Assembly: GCA_018398765.1 (NCBI GenBank)
Contig: JAHBMJ010000355.1
Coordinates: 105,123-130,367 of the forward strand
DNA: 25,245 bases
From: Chromera velia
Taxonomy: Eukaryota > Sar > Chromeraceae
Reading direction: 5' to 3'
Below the pieces are notes generated by a model. The model was given only the letters and a program-made list of their open reading frames with translations. It ran no database searches and was not told where the DNA came from. Position numbers and translations under genes: made by a program. Below, piece after piece: positions 17,097 through 25,245 of the stretch. Within the stretch, counting starts at the first letter, position 1, and each line of letters opens with the position of its first letter.

Positions 17097-20000
17097 AGTG
17101 TGTGTGTGTCTGGATACACACCGAAAGGGAAGAAGACCTGACCTCTAGGTCGAACGAACAGGTACCTTCCTTCCTTCCATCAGCCGACTTTCGAGTACGC
17201 CGAGCGAAGACTTAATTGTGCGATTTTCAGCGGTAGATTGAGAGAGAACGAAATTGGCAGAAGACAGGCCGACTGCGAGAGAGGGACGCGTGCAGGAAGA
17301 AAATGCAGTCAAGCAGTCTCGGTGGCAATCGAACAGAAGCGGCGCAATTGGCAGAGGATCCCATCTAGCTGTGCATCCGCTTCTGCTGTGCCGCCTGAAT
17401 GTTCTCTTCTCTGTCTCTTTCTCTCTCTCTCTGTGACTGTGTGTGTGTGTGTGTGTGTGTGTGTCCGTCTGTCTGTCCCATTGCTTGCTTACTTCATTTT
17501 GTTCTTGCGTATGTGTGTGTCTGTGTCTGGGCCCCCGGGGGGCCCTGCTGCAGCCAACATGGTTCTTGCGGGTCCGAACGCGGGCGTGACGGCGTCTCTG
17601 AATCCGCTGATCGAGGACGAGAGGGAAGGTCTGAGAGTCCATCAACAGGGGGGGGCGTGGAATCGGATGAGGTCGTCTAGCATGGACAAGGAGGACCCTG
17701 GGGGGGAGTTTGGAAGGGGGATCACGGGGGTGGCTCTCGGGGTGTTCGGAGGTCAGCGGTCGGGGATCCACTCCCCTTCTGGCAGCCCTGCGAGGGCAGG
17801 CGGCGGTCTGAGGGCCTCAACAGAGGCGGGGGGTATGGCAGCCATCCAGGAAGAGGGCGACAGCCCTAACGGAGAGGGGGCGTGGCAACGAGAATCACAT
17901 CTTCATAGGGACATTTCAGCAACACCGGTCCCTCGGGCAGGTCGGTGTTTGTGAGAGTGATGAGGTTGTTTCTTGTACATTGTGATTCTTTTCTTTTGCT
18001 TATCCGTGTCTTTCTGTGTCTGTCTACGCATATGCATGTGCTCGTGATTGGAACACTCATTGATGTTTTGCCGTTGTTTTCAGGTTCGCTTCTCCTTTTC
18101 TTCATTGCTTCCTTTCTTCCTCTCTCTCTTGTTCTCTCTCGCTCACTCTCTCTCTCGCTCGCTCGCTCGTTCTGTGTGTGCGTGTACGTCTGTGTAGAGT
18201 CCGCTCGATGCCTCTCTCGTCCCACCCCTCTGCCTCCCTCGCTCTTTTCTACTGATTGCAGAGTTACCCCTCAACTTTCCTCGAGGACAGTCCCCCCCGC
18301 CCTCAGGAAAGATTTCCGTTCTCACTCCCATCAGAAGAGGACCTCAGCCGACCTCAGCTTCCAGTCCCTTCGGCAGGGCGAACTCTCGAAAGGAGAAAGA
18401 GAAACAAGACAGAGAGGTGTCCTCTCACGGAGTCAGCCCCAGTTCCCAGAGGAACACAACAACGGGAGTCCCCCCAAGACCCCCACGAGCAGTGACCTCC
18501 TCCGAGACGCCTCAGGTGATTGGGAAACCCTCAGCGTTGGGAGAGGGGGGACAGCAGGGGTGCCACTTGAGTGCAAATTTGGACCAGCTTCCTTTGCCCC
18601 AAGTCATCTCAGGGGAGTCCAACGGTCGGCAGAGAAAAGAGAAAGGAGAGGGAAGGGACAGAGAGAAGGAAGCTCTGTCTGACGATCTGGAGGCTGGGGG
18701 TGGGGGTGAGGGGACAACGTGGCGGGATCCGGAGGCGCCTGTGGGGGGAAGGAGAGATGACGGGATGTCCAACCACAGAGAATACTCCCTGGGGGGGGGG
18801 CCTGGGGCAGATGGGTCCTTTCATCTGTACGGAAAGCATCAGGTGGGTGGGTGGGTGGTCGAACTGTTGTGTTTCGTTGACCAACAAACATTCTGTTTTT
18901 CTTTCTTTCTTTCGAGTTGCTGCTGTGTCTGACCAGTGAGTGCCAGGGTCTCCCTGAGACGAACGAATTGACGGACTGCCTCTTTGTCTGTTTGTCTGAG
19001 TGCGTGCCTGCCTGCCTGCCCATTGGCTTGCTTGCAGAGAACGAGCGACCCAAACTTTCCCTACAAAGGACGAAGACAGTCCTCCGTCCTGTCTGCACTA
19101 GGAATGGAGATGCCGACACCCGGACAGGGGGGGCAAGGGGGGCCCGATGAAGTGCAGCCGACCTCCGCTTGGGCCGTTTTTTATGATAATCTCAAGAGCG
19201 TCGTTACGTCAGTCAGCCTCCTTCTCTCTCTTTTTCTTTCTTTCTCATACACACACGCACTGGATCTTTTCCCTCAAGCAGCGAAAGCGACGGGCGGACT
19301 GCGAGACAAAAAGACGAACAAATAAAGAGACAGAAAGAAAGGCAGCAGACAGACGGTAGGCAAGAGACAGAAAGGCGCATGCGGGGAGGGACAGATTGCA
19401 TGGGTTCTCCCTCGTTCCTTCCAACCGCCTCGCCTGCTTTTCTTCTTTCTTTCTTTCTTGCGCCACCTCCAACTTTCATTTCCGACAAACAGGAAGATCC
19501 GGACAAATTCGCGAAGAGAATATTTCGGGTGTTCTCGCGTTATCTTCTTTCTCTATTTGTTTCTTTTTTTTGCTTTCTTTCTTTATTCACGTTTTCCTTT
19601 TCTTTCTTTCTTTCTTTCTTTCTTTGTTTGTGTTTTGTGCGTATGTGCAGCAACTGGATTTTCCTGTCGCTTGTGTTTGGCCTTTGTGCCCTCTTCTTCG
19701 TGCTGACGGGAATCCAGTTTTGGTCCACAAAGTATTTCGTTGAAGAATTTAATGTCAGTCAGTCGTCAGGCTAAGGCTCTCCTCGAAGCAATAAAGCTCA
19801 CTTCTCTGAGAATATTATGGTATTCTTGGAGAGAGGGGGATTGAAAATGTAGAGAGAGGGAAGAGAAATGACAACCTTTCTGACTGTCAAGTCTTTGTTC
19901 CCTTCCCAAAATTATGGAAGGAACTGTTTTCGCTCCTTCATTGACCCCCGGGGGGTTTTCGGCTTCTCTGCTCTTTCCCCCTCTCCGCCTCTTTCCCTGC

Positions 20001-20733
20001 TTTCTCCCTGCATCTGAATAGAAAGAACCAAGCGGATTTCCCACACAAAACAAACAAACAAACAAACGAAAAGAAAACCAATCAATCGACAGGTGGGAGG
20101 AGCCCTGACTGTCTGTTTTTGAATCATGCAAGAAACGCTCTGTCCGGCCCGCTAGCCAACATTCTAGACAGACTGAGGATCCCCTTCGTGCTTCACGGCA
20201 CCGTTATCCACCGGGCTGCTTATCTTCTTCTTCTCCTCCAATTTCATCACTCCCCTCACCCCTTCCCTCTTCCTCAATCTGTCTGCACGAGGAAAACGAG
20301 CACCGTCAGGGGGGCCCACTGCATGACAGCACATTTAGTTAGGTGATGACATGTTATTATGCATTGATGAGCTAATTGCAGCAAGCGCAAGCGACGATCA
20401 CGATTGCGTTCTCCATCACGGCCGTGTCTGCCCCCGTCATCGGCGTTATCGGGGGGGGCATCTTGGTGGACTGCGCGGGGGGGTATAAGGGAGCGGCGTC
20501 GACCATCAGGGCCCAGTACATCACTTGCGCGTTCGGGGCCTGCGCCACTGCGGCGGGGGCAGTGGCCTCGATCTCGCAATCGTTTCCTCTCTCCATCGCC
20601 ATGGTCTGTCCGTCAGTGACTTGGTTCAATTCTTTCACTGTCCCCCCCCTTCCTGTTTCTGGTCTCTTCTTCTTTCTTTCCTGTCACAGTCAGCGCCTCG
20701 ATCCCTCAGTCAGATGATCTTTCTATCTATCTA

Positions 20734-20768
<35 letters not shown>

Positions 20769-22235
20769 GTGTGTGTGTGTGTGTGTAAACGTGTGTGTGT
20801 GTGCAGGTATGGTTGGTCCTTTGTTTTGGTGGAGGCGTCGTGCCGGCAGCGTTTGGAATCATCGTGACGACTGTGGAAATTGAGTTGCGACCTTTTGCCA
20901 CAGGAACGGGAATGCTTCTGTATAATCTTTTGGGATTCTCTTTAGGTTCGTTGGTTGGTCGGTTGGTCAGTCAGCTAGATGGATGGATGGATGACTTTCT
21001 AGAATCCTTCCTTCCTTCCTTGCTTGCTTCCTTCATGCAGTTAGTTGATAGTAAATGTTGTCTCTTAATTAATTGCAGCACCTGGCCCAGTAATCCTCCC
21101 CGTCTCTTCAGGCTCGTCTCCCTCTCTCTCTCTCTCTCTCTCTTGTTCTCTTCTTTGGTTGGGTCGTTATTGTTTCTTCTTGTGCGCATCTTTGCGCAGC
21201 TCTAGTCTTCTTCTTCCTTCCTTTCCAGCAGTGGTCAGATTGGGGAGAACGCTCTGGTGGGGTACTCACAAAATGATTTGGATTTTGTTTCTTGTGATGT
21301 TCCTTTCCGCCAATGCGTGTGAAGAGTTTGGTGGGATAGACGGAGAGGGAGAATGAAGTTATGCGACTCCATTTTCATCTCGATGGCAGAATTGTATTGT
21401 CTTCCGTTCTCGGTCGTGCCTCCCCCCTCCCGTACACGTGTGTGTGTGTATGTGTGTGCGTGTGTGTGCGTGTGTGTGTGTGTGTGTAAACGTGTGTGCA
21501 GGAACTTTTCTGCCGGGTGTCGTGATTAGCTCGGTGAATTTGAGGTGGGGCATGGTTGTTATTTTTCTGTGGTCCTTTTTCGGTTTGTTCTTCATGGGTC
21601 TCGCTGCGTTTCTCGGGACGATTAAGTACAGAGCGCTGCTCGCCCAGCAGAAGTTGGACGAGGAGGCGATTCGGAGGGGCTTGCTGGAGGAAGAGGAAGA
21701 GAGGAAGGGGAAGAGGGGGGTCGGGAAGGCCAGTAAGAGAGGGAAGAAGAAGACGGTGGGCAGCGGTTTTCATCCTTTCACAGGAGAACAGCTGGAGGAA
21801 ATCGGCTTGACGGGCCCGTCTGTGCGGGATGTGAAGAGAATTCGGAAGCAGACCCTTGTGCAAGTCGATGGGGATGGGGGAGAGAGTACCGTCCGCAGAC
21901 GGCACTCCTCGATGGGCCCATCTGCCCGAAGTTCCTCCCATCCAAGGCCTCAACAACAGATGTTGGAATCGCCGGTGAAACAGAAACCCGGAAGGCCTCT
22001 GCAGCCTGTGAGTCCCCTCTGCGGAGTGGCAGATTTGCCAAACAGCCAGAGTACGGGAGGTCACGATGCGGCTGTGAGTGTAGAGAAAGACGTTGCAGAC
22101 GAAAAGGAGAAGAAGGGAGGAAGGACGCCCATGAGGTCGCTCGAGTTCGGGGGAGGGGGTGCTGCAGGGCGTCTGTCTGCGACCGCAGCGCCGGATCCGG
22201 CCAGGCTGCTTGACTCAAAGCAGCAGCAAAAGTAA
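11136..22235 (+). CDS. Major facilitator superfamily transporter (Spinster-like), 17 exons, giant central loop
   Basis: Inferred exons: 11136-11270, 11422-11544, 11937-12161, 12725-12832, 13382-13418, 13647-13734, 14537-14570, 15140-15210, 15553-16100, 16730-16927, 17554-17940, 18262-18842, 19038-19207, 19651-19753, 20382-20603, 20807-20945, 21502-22235 (TAA). They sum to 3,903 nt, giving 1,300 residues, and frame holds at all 16 junctions. Approximate helices: TM1 58-78, TM2 94-115, TM3 125-145, TM4 148-175, TM5 180-206, TM6 213-236, TM7 902-925, TM8 940-966, TM9 978-1001, TM10 1004-1030, TM11 1040-1066, TM12 1073-1095. Landmarks are FDSGIVPSSL, MNASEAGLLGALPYIG, YGPVWVDEFAP and a motif A-like GGILVDCAGGYKG after TM8. 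The N-tail, the loop (about 240-900, acidic run 411-427) and the C-tail (about 1096-1300) are low-complexity and probably cytosolic. MFS assignment is strong and Spinster-like is moderate. Substrate and membrane are unknown. Exon edges need transcripts. Confidence 0.85.
11741..11786. repeat. (GC)n followed by (GT)n in intron 2
   Basis: An uninterrupted alternating GC run of about 33 bases (11741-11773) passes directly into alternating GT to 11786. Alternating purine-pyrimidine sequence of this kind can form Z-DNA. Confidence 0.95.
12475..12670. repeat. Microsatellites in intron 3: (CT)n(CA)n and (TGTC)n(TG)n
   Basis: CT then CA dinucleotides occur at about 12475-12501, and TGTC tetramers passing into TG at about 12633-12670. 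Both lie within the 563-base intron 12162-12724. Confidence 0.9.
12857..12978. repeat. TGAA/TGGA tetramer array in intron 4
   Basis: About 120 bases of interleaved TGAA and TGGA tetramers, grouped in a loose higher-order pattern of two or three TGAA then two TGGA. The minus strand stays open and reads as repeated HSSIHSFI-type peptide; this is a repeat artefact. Confidence 0.95.
13335..13381. repeat. (GT)n tract forming the 3' end of intron 4
   Basis: Alternating GT runs to about 13367, followed by CTTCTTGTGTGCAG and exon 5. The repeat sits where a polypyrimidine tract is normally found. Confidence 0.9.
13706..13826 (+). repeat. Tandem duplication of the exon 6 end and its splice donor
   Basis: The segment from TGCACAGG through CTCCTGGAGAAAGTCAGTCA (from 13706) recurs from 13784 with two substitutions. 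The offset is 78 bases, exactly 26 codons. The intervening sequence, including GTCA repeats, has no stop. Both copies carry the donor context AGAAA|GTCAGT, at 13735 and 13813. Confidence 0.9.
13926..13959. repeat. (GA)n microsatellite in intron 6
   Basis: An uninterrupted GA run of about 34 bases, one of the few purine-rich dinucleotide tracts on the sense strand of this gene. Confidence 0.9.
14497..14616. repeat. (TG)n and (CT)n tracts flanking microexon 7
   Basis: TG repeats run up to the acceptor at 14534-14536. The 34-nt exon 14537-14570 follows, then (CT)n starts about 20 bases after the donor (about 14589-14614). Confidence 0.9.
14818..14882. repeat. (CTTC)n then (GGGA)n arrays in intron 7
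   Basis: A pyrimidine tetramer array at 14818-14840 is followed after about 15 bases by a purine array at 14855-14882. The arms are only approximately complementary, so a weak hairpin or triplex-prone structure is possible. Confidence 0.9.
16173..16224. repeat. (CT)n(GT)n compound microsatellite in intron 9
   Basis: CT to about 16195 passes without interruption into GT to 16224, about 70 bases after the exon 9 donor. The same CT-then-GT arrangement recurs in introns 10 and 11 or nearby. Confidence 0.95.
17055..17110. repeat. (CT)n(GT)n compound microsatellite in intron 10
   Basis: CT at 17055-17081 leads into GT to about 17109, interrupted by GAGTG. A second compound tract lies at about 17420-17464 in the same intron. 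Confidence 0.9.
20722..20806. repeat. (TCTA)n(TCTG)n(TG)n array ending in the exon 16 acceptor
   Basis: Tetramers change into TG repeats, interrupted by TAAAC at about 20786, and the TG run ends in GTGCAG at 20801-20806. The TAAAC resembles a branch-point site set within the repeat. Confidence 0.9.
21437..21501. repeat. (GT)n-rich tract ending in the exon 17 acceptor
   Basis: GT repeats with scattered substitutions contain GTAAACGTG at about 21486-21494, then GTGTGCAG and exon 17. It closely mirrors the layout before exon 16. Confidence 0.9.
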
Positions 22236-22750
22236 AGGAGGGGAAAAAGGGGCACATGCAGGACGAGAGCGGGGAAGGAATGAGGGCGAAGAGAAAGAAA
22301 GAAGGTGAGGGATCAGACGTTGGAGAGGAGAGAGGGAAGTGCAGACCCATTCCGCCCAAGGAATTCCGTTCCTCTTTCCCTAGCTCTCTGTCTACCTGAG
22401 TGCAAACGTCCCTACTCCAAAGAATCAAACGAGTAGACAGTATGCATGCGGGACTCCACTTGTGCACATCGGGCCCGGCCCATGGGGCAGGTGTGTGCTG
22501 CTGGTGGACACCCGCCCGGAATCGTCGTCAAAAATCACTGTAAGCAAATGATTGATTGCATGCACGCATCCATACAGAATTCAAGAAAAAACAATTAAGT
22601 CACGTCAATCAGCCGTTCTAGCAGCCGTTTGATGAAGTGTGTTAGTTCGTCTGTCGACCGGTTGGCGTGTGCATGCAGGCTTTTGAAGGAGCGATGCCCT
22701 TGTGCCTTAGTCTTTGTGCATGGCAGCCCATTGCAACAAACTTCTCAGTG
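22236..22750. other. 3' flank of the MFS gene
   Basis: No gene was seen. An AATAAA polyadenylation hexamer was not found close behind the stop. TGCATGCA occurs at 22557-22564 and 22670-22677. Confidence 0.5.
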
Positions 22751-24670
22751 CCAGAGTCAATTCGATCATTCATATATCGGTTCATGTATGTAAAATGAAG
22801 TCCTAGATACAGTCTTTAGTACGGTCTATAATAGTCTACAGTGACTCTACACTAGAGTCTACAATTGGCTTCATAATTAGCTAGGCATTAGATCTACTAT
22901 GAGATTAGGGCTTTTCCCTATAGTAAGCATATCACATTAATTGTAGATCAGCCTCTCAACTCTATCAACTCGGCGGATAGACTGGACTGTCATACAGTCA
23001 CCGTATTGCATGTCTGCTTACTTCAACTGAGTTTAGCGTTTAATTTCAAGAGTTCAATCCTAAACTATAGATCCTAAAAAAATATGTCCTTCGCTAGGTC
23101 CTTCGCTTTGGCATGACGCCCCGCCACTTTCTTTATTCGATCCTAGTGTGATCTGTAAAGTTTTAAAATGAAATAAAGTTTAAAGTGTGGTTTAAGTCTA
23201 TGGACTGTAAAATATAACTTTTGAAATGCATTTTAAATTTTTTTATACATACATTGAAACTATATTGAAAAATGTTTTAAAAGGCTAAACATTTAACAAT
23301 CCTAAACAACACATCAATATGTTCAAACTTTTTATTCTTAATAATTCTTAAAGTTTTAAAACCAAGAAAGTTTTAAAGTCTAAAGTCTGTGGTCAGACTT
23401 TATTATAGTAAAAATAACTTTACAGATCACATCTAAAAATGTTATATATTCTAGTATATATTCAAACAATTAAATAATTGAATTAATGCAATTATATGTA
23501 AGACTAGGTATAAGAAATTAGGTATAAGAAACCTAACTCAGTGACTGACAGTGAAAAAAAACTTTAGGAAAAATTAAATAATAAATATATATAGTAAAAA
23601 ATGTAGGTCTAGATGCAGGTACCATATGATATTATTTGAAAGCATGCCAAGTTGGATGACTTAAATCCTATACCTCTGCCTAGACCCCTGCTGAGGGCCT
23701 GCTTTACTTTGCTTCCTACTTCAGGTTTTCCGACTATCCCTAACTCACGCTAACTGCATGTATATGTCTATAACATTCTATTATTAAGGGGCCATGTAAA
23801 AATCTATTTGAGTATTAGTGGTACGCAAACGGGCTTAGGTCGGAGCGGAGGGGGTCTTTGCATGCTAGCAAAGCAAAAATGACCATTCTTCTCGACTATT
23901 AAAACATATTTTTACTAGCATTGTTAAGTTAAAAAAACTGGGTTTTCATTTTTTTTAGGGGGGGTGTGCCGGTGCGTGCTGCTGTAGTCGAAAGTAGGGG
24001 AAGGGGGGTCTTCCATGCCACTGACACTCAAATGAATTTCCATATGGCTCCTAAAGTTAGACCTAAACACACCACTTAAAATCTTAAATTCTCAATTGTA
24101 CAGTGTTAATTCTACTGTTCAAAAATCATTTTTTGAAAATCTGTGTCGCAAGCCGCTGCGTGTATGGGGTAAGTTTTGAATTTTTAATAATGTTGCATGT
24201 AAAAATGGTGTAAGTCTTCAAAGTTCTAAATTTTAAATCTAAAATCTTCAAAAGCAATACTATGCATAGCTATAGATACGGCGTAGATTTCGAAAAACCT
24301 AGTAAAAAACCGTGCCAGAAACCGTATATATTGATGCGGCAAACGTAAGTGCGGCGCATAACGGAACCTAGAACCGAACAAAAACTTACCTAGAAACCTC
24401 AGGCTACAAGTTTATAAAAATTTAAAGCAGTAGTTTAAAAGAATTTAACATAATTCAACGTGAAAACAGAAACTAGAGGTCAACCACGGATTTAAAGAAA
24501 TTTATTAGGGAAATTAAAAAAGTTTAAAACAAAAATCTAACTATACAGATTTTAATTTGAAGAAGGAATTTAGCATTGCATAAAAATTAGTAGTAATTTA
24601 GAGAACGTCAACTTACATGTACGTACATACCTGCTTTGTATTTTAACAATCGGTTTCACAAAGGACACTA
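22750..24670. other. AT-rich non-coding island, probably old mobile-element debris
   Basis: Composition falls abruptly to AT-rich, with dense stops in all frames and recurrent AAAGTTTTAAA-type motifs shared with the element at 6931-7573. A smaller inverted-repeat element is nested at 23148-23430. No transposase or reverse transcriptase motif was seen. An intergenic matrix or centromere-like AT block is an alternative. Confidence 0.5.
23148..23430. mobile_element. Short MITE-like element with 15-bp perfect terminal inverted repeats
   Basis: GTGATCTGTAAAGTT at 23148-23162 is exactly inverted at 23416-23430. The 283-bp interior is AT-rich and non-coding. Near its right end is a perfect hairpin, TAAAGTCTG-TGGT-CAGACTTTA (23381-23402). 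Clear target-site duplications were not identified. The shared AAAGTTTTAAA motifs suggest kinship with the 6931-7573 element. Confidence 0.6.
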
Positions 24671-25036
24671 CCTTCTGATATAAGAAGACACCCGCTCGTA
24701 GTTTTCTGAAGAAAAATGGTTGAGAAATAAAGGAGATCTGGTCATCCAATTATCTCTGCCGTCTCCGTCTGTTTCTCTTCCAAGCATCACTCTGCTGGGC
24801 CGGTTCCTGTGTCCGCTTGCCACTCTCTTTGCTCCCGGAAGGAGCGCGGGGGCGCGGAAGCGTGGACACCGGTGGGGGGAGCGAAAGGACCCGCCGAACC
24901 CAGCGACGTGAGCAACCGATACGCGGCCACGCAGGGCTGAACGATACGCATCACTCAGATTGAGCATAGAATTCCTCGTTGCTGCTTTTATCTCTATTGA
25001 ACAAACCCATCGAGACTCGGCAAGGGAGCAGCACCC

Positions 25037-25245
25037 ATGTCGCAGTCTCCTGAACACAAGCAATCTTCTCCTTCCCCGTCTCGACATGACCTCTCTGATA
25101 AGAGAGCTGGACCGTCTCCTCCTCCGTCTTCAACATCTCCTACTCCTCCGTCTTCAACCACTGACTGCCATCGCCCAGGACGTCGGAAAACATCAAAAGG
25201 CCAGTCAAAGAGTAAGGCAGATGGCGCCAGCGAAGTGGGCCTGTC
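25037..25245 (+). CDS. Probable 5' end of a gene, Ser/Pro/Lys-rich N-terminus (cut by the window edge)
   Basis: An ORF opens with ATG at 25037 and stays open to the end of the window, about 69 codons. An in-frame TGA at 24998 lies upstream with no earlier in-frame ATG between, which supports this start. The product begins MSQSPEHKQSSPSPSRHDL and continues rich in Ser, Pro and Thr, then basic (PGRRKTSKGQSKSK). This looks like a disordered, possibly nuclear-localising N-terminus. No domain is recognisable and no signal peptide is evident. Composition changes from AT-rich to balanced at about 24670, as expected when entering a gene. It could equally be a chance open frame. Confidence 0.4.
   Translation, partial: MSQSPEHKQSSPSPSRHDLSDKRAGPSPPPSSTSPTPPSSTTDCHRPGRRKTSKGQSKSKADGASEVGL

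Noticed and set aside
21080-21111. Possible extra exon between MFS exons 16 and 17 (reads APGPVILPV, in a compatible phase)
   Set aside because: It would need a GC donor, and direct joining of exons 16 and 17 already gives a natural TM11 (GFSLGTFLPGVV). Could be an alternative exon, but evidence is weak.
21778-22467. 229-codon minus-strand ORF over the MFS last exon
   Set aside because: It is the shadow of a real coding exon; Ser/Pro/Leu-rich without any motif.
24668-25087. 139-codon minus-strand ORF at the right end
   Set aside because: Arg-rich composition without motif; it overlaps the likely leader and start of the + strand gene at 25037.

Overview
The window is eukaryotic nuclear DNA from a microbial organism. 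It has spliceosomal introns, no operons, very abundant simple repeats inside introns, and long AT-rich non-coding stretches. An eEF3-type HEAT protein, many TGCATGCA palindromes (the core of a known apicomplexan AP2 motif) and GTTTA-rich repeats would fit an alveolate such as a chromerid alga. That assignment is a guess; nothing here fixes the species.

Layout. (1) 1-1836, + strand: two diverged pieces of a fungal-type translation elongation factor 3 (eEF3) HEAT domain. They lie in permuted order, with the later HEAT segment upstream of the earlier one, and the second piece is frameshifted and truncated. (2) About 1840-6930: no convincing gene; a GTTTA-rich degenerate repeat (2370-2610) and many microsatellites. 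(3) 6931-7573: an AT-rich, MITE-like element with 25-bp terminal inverted repeats. (4) 8209-10254, - strand: an intronless 681-codon gene joining a CUE/UBA-like helix region, a probable SUMO-interacting motif, a PUB domain and a C-terminal YkwD-type CAP domain. This combination of ubiquitin/SUMO/p97-linked modules with a normally extracellular domain is the most unusual thing in the window. (5) 10255-11135: an 881-bp divergent intergenic region. (6) 11136-22235, + strand: a 17-exon gene whose inferred 1,300-residue product is a 12-helix major facilitator (Spinster-like) transporter with a disordered loop of about 660 residues between TM6 and TM7. All 16 junctions keep frame. (7) 22236-24670: 3' flank, then a roughly 1.9-kb AT-rich island with a second MITE-like element (23148-23430). 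(8) 25037 to the end: the probable 5' end of another gene.

The genes do not form an obvious pathway. The CAP/PUB gene and the transporter share a divergent promoter region, which is the only sign of possible co-regulation. The transporter gene also shows a distinctive splice grammar: TGCAG acceptors, GTNNGT donors, and GT repeats where a polypyrimidine tract would be expected.

All exon models and domain calls come from reading the sequence by eye; no search, alignment program or transcript was available.
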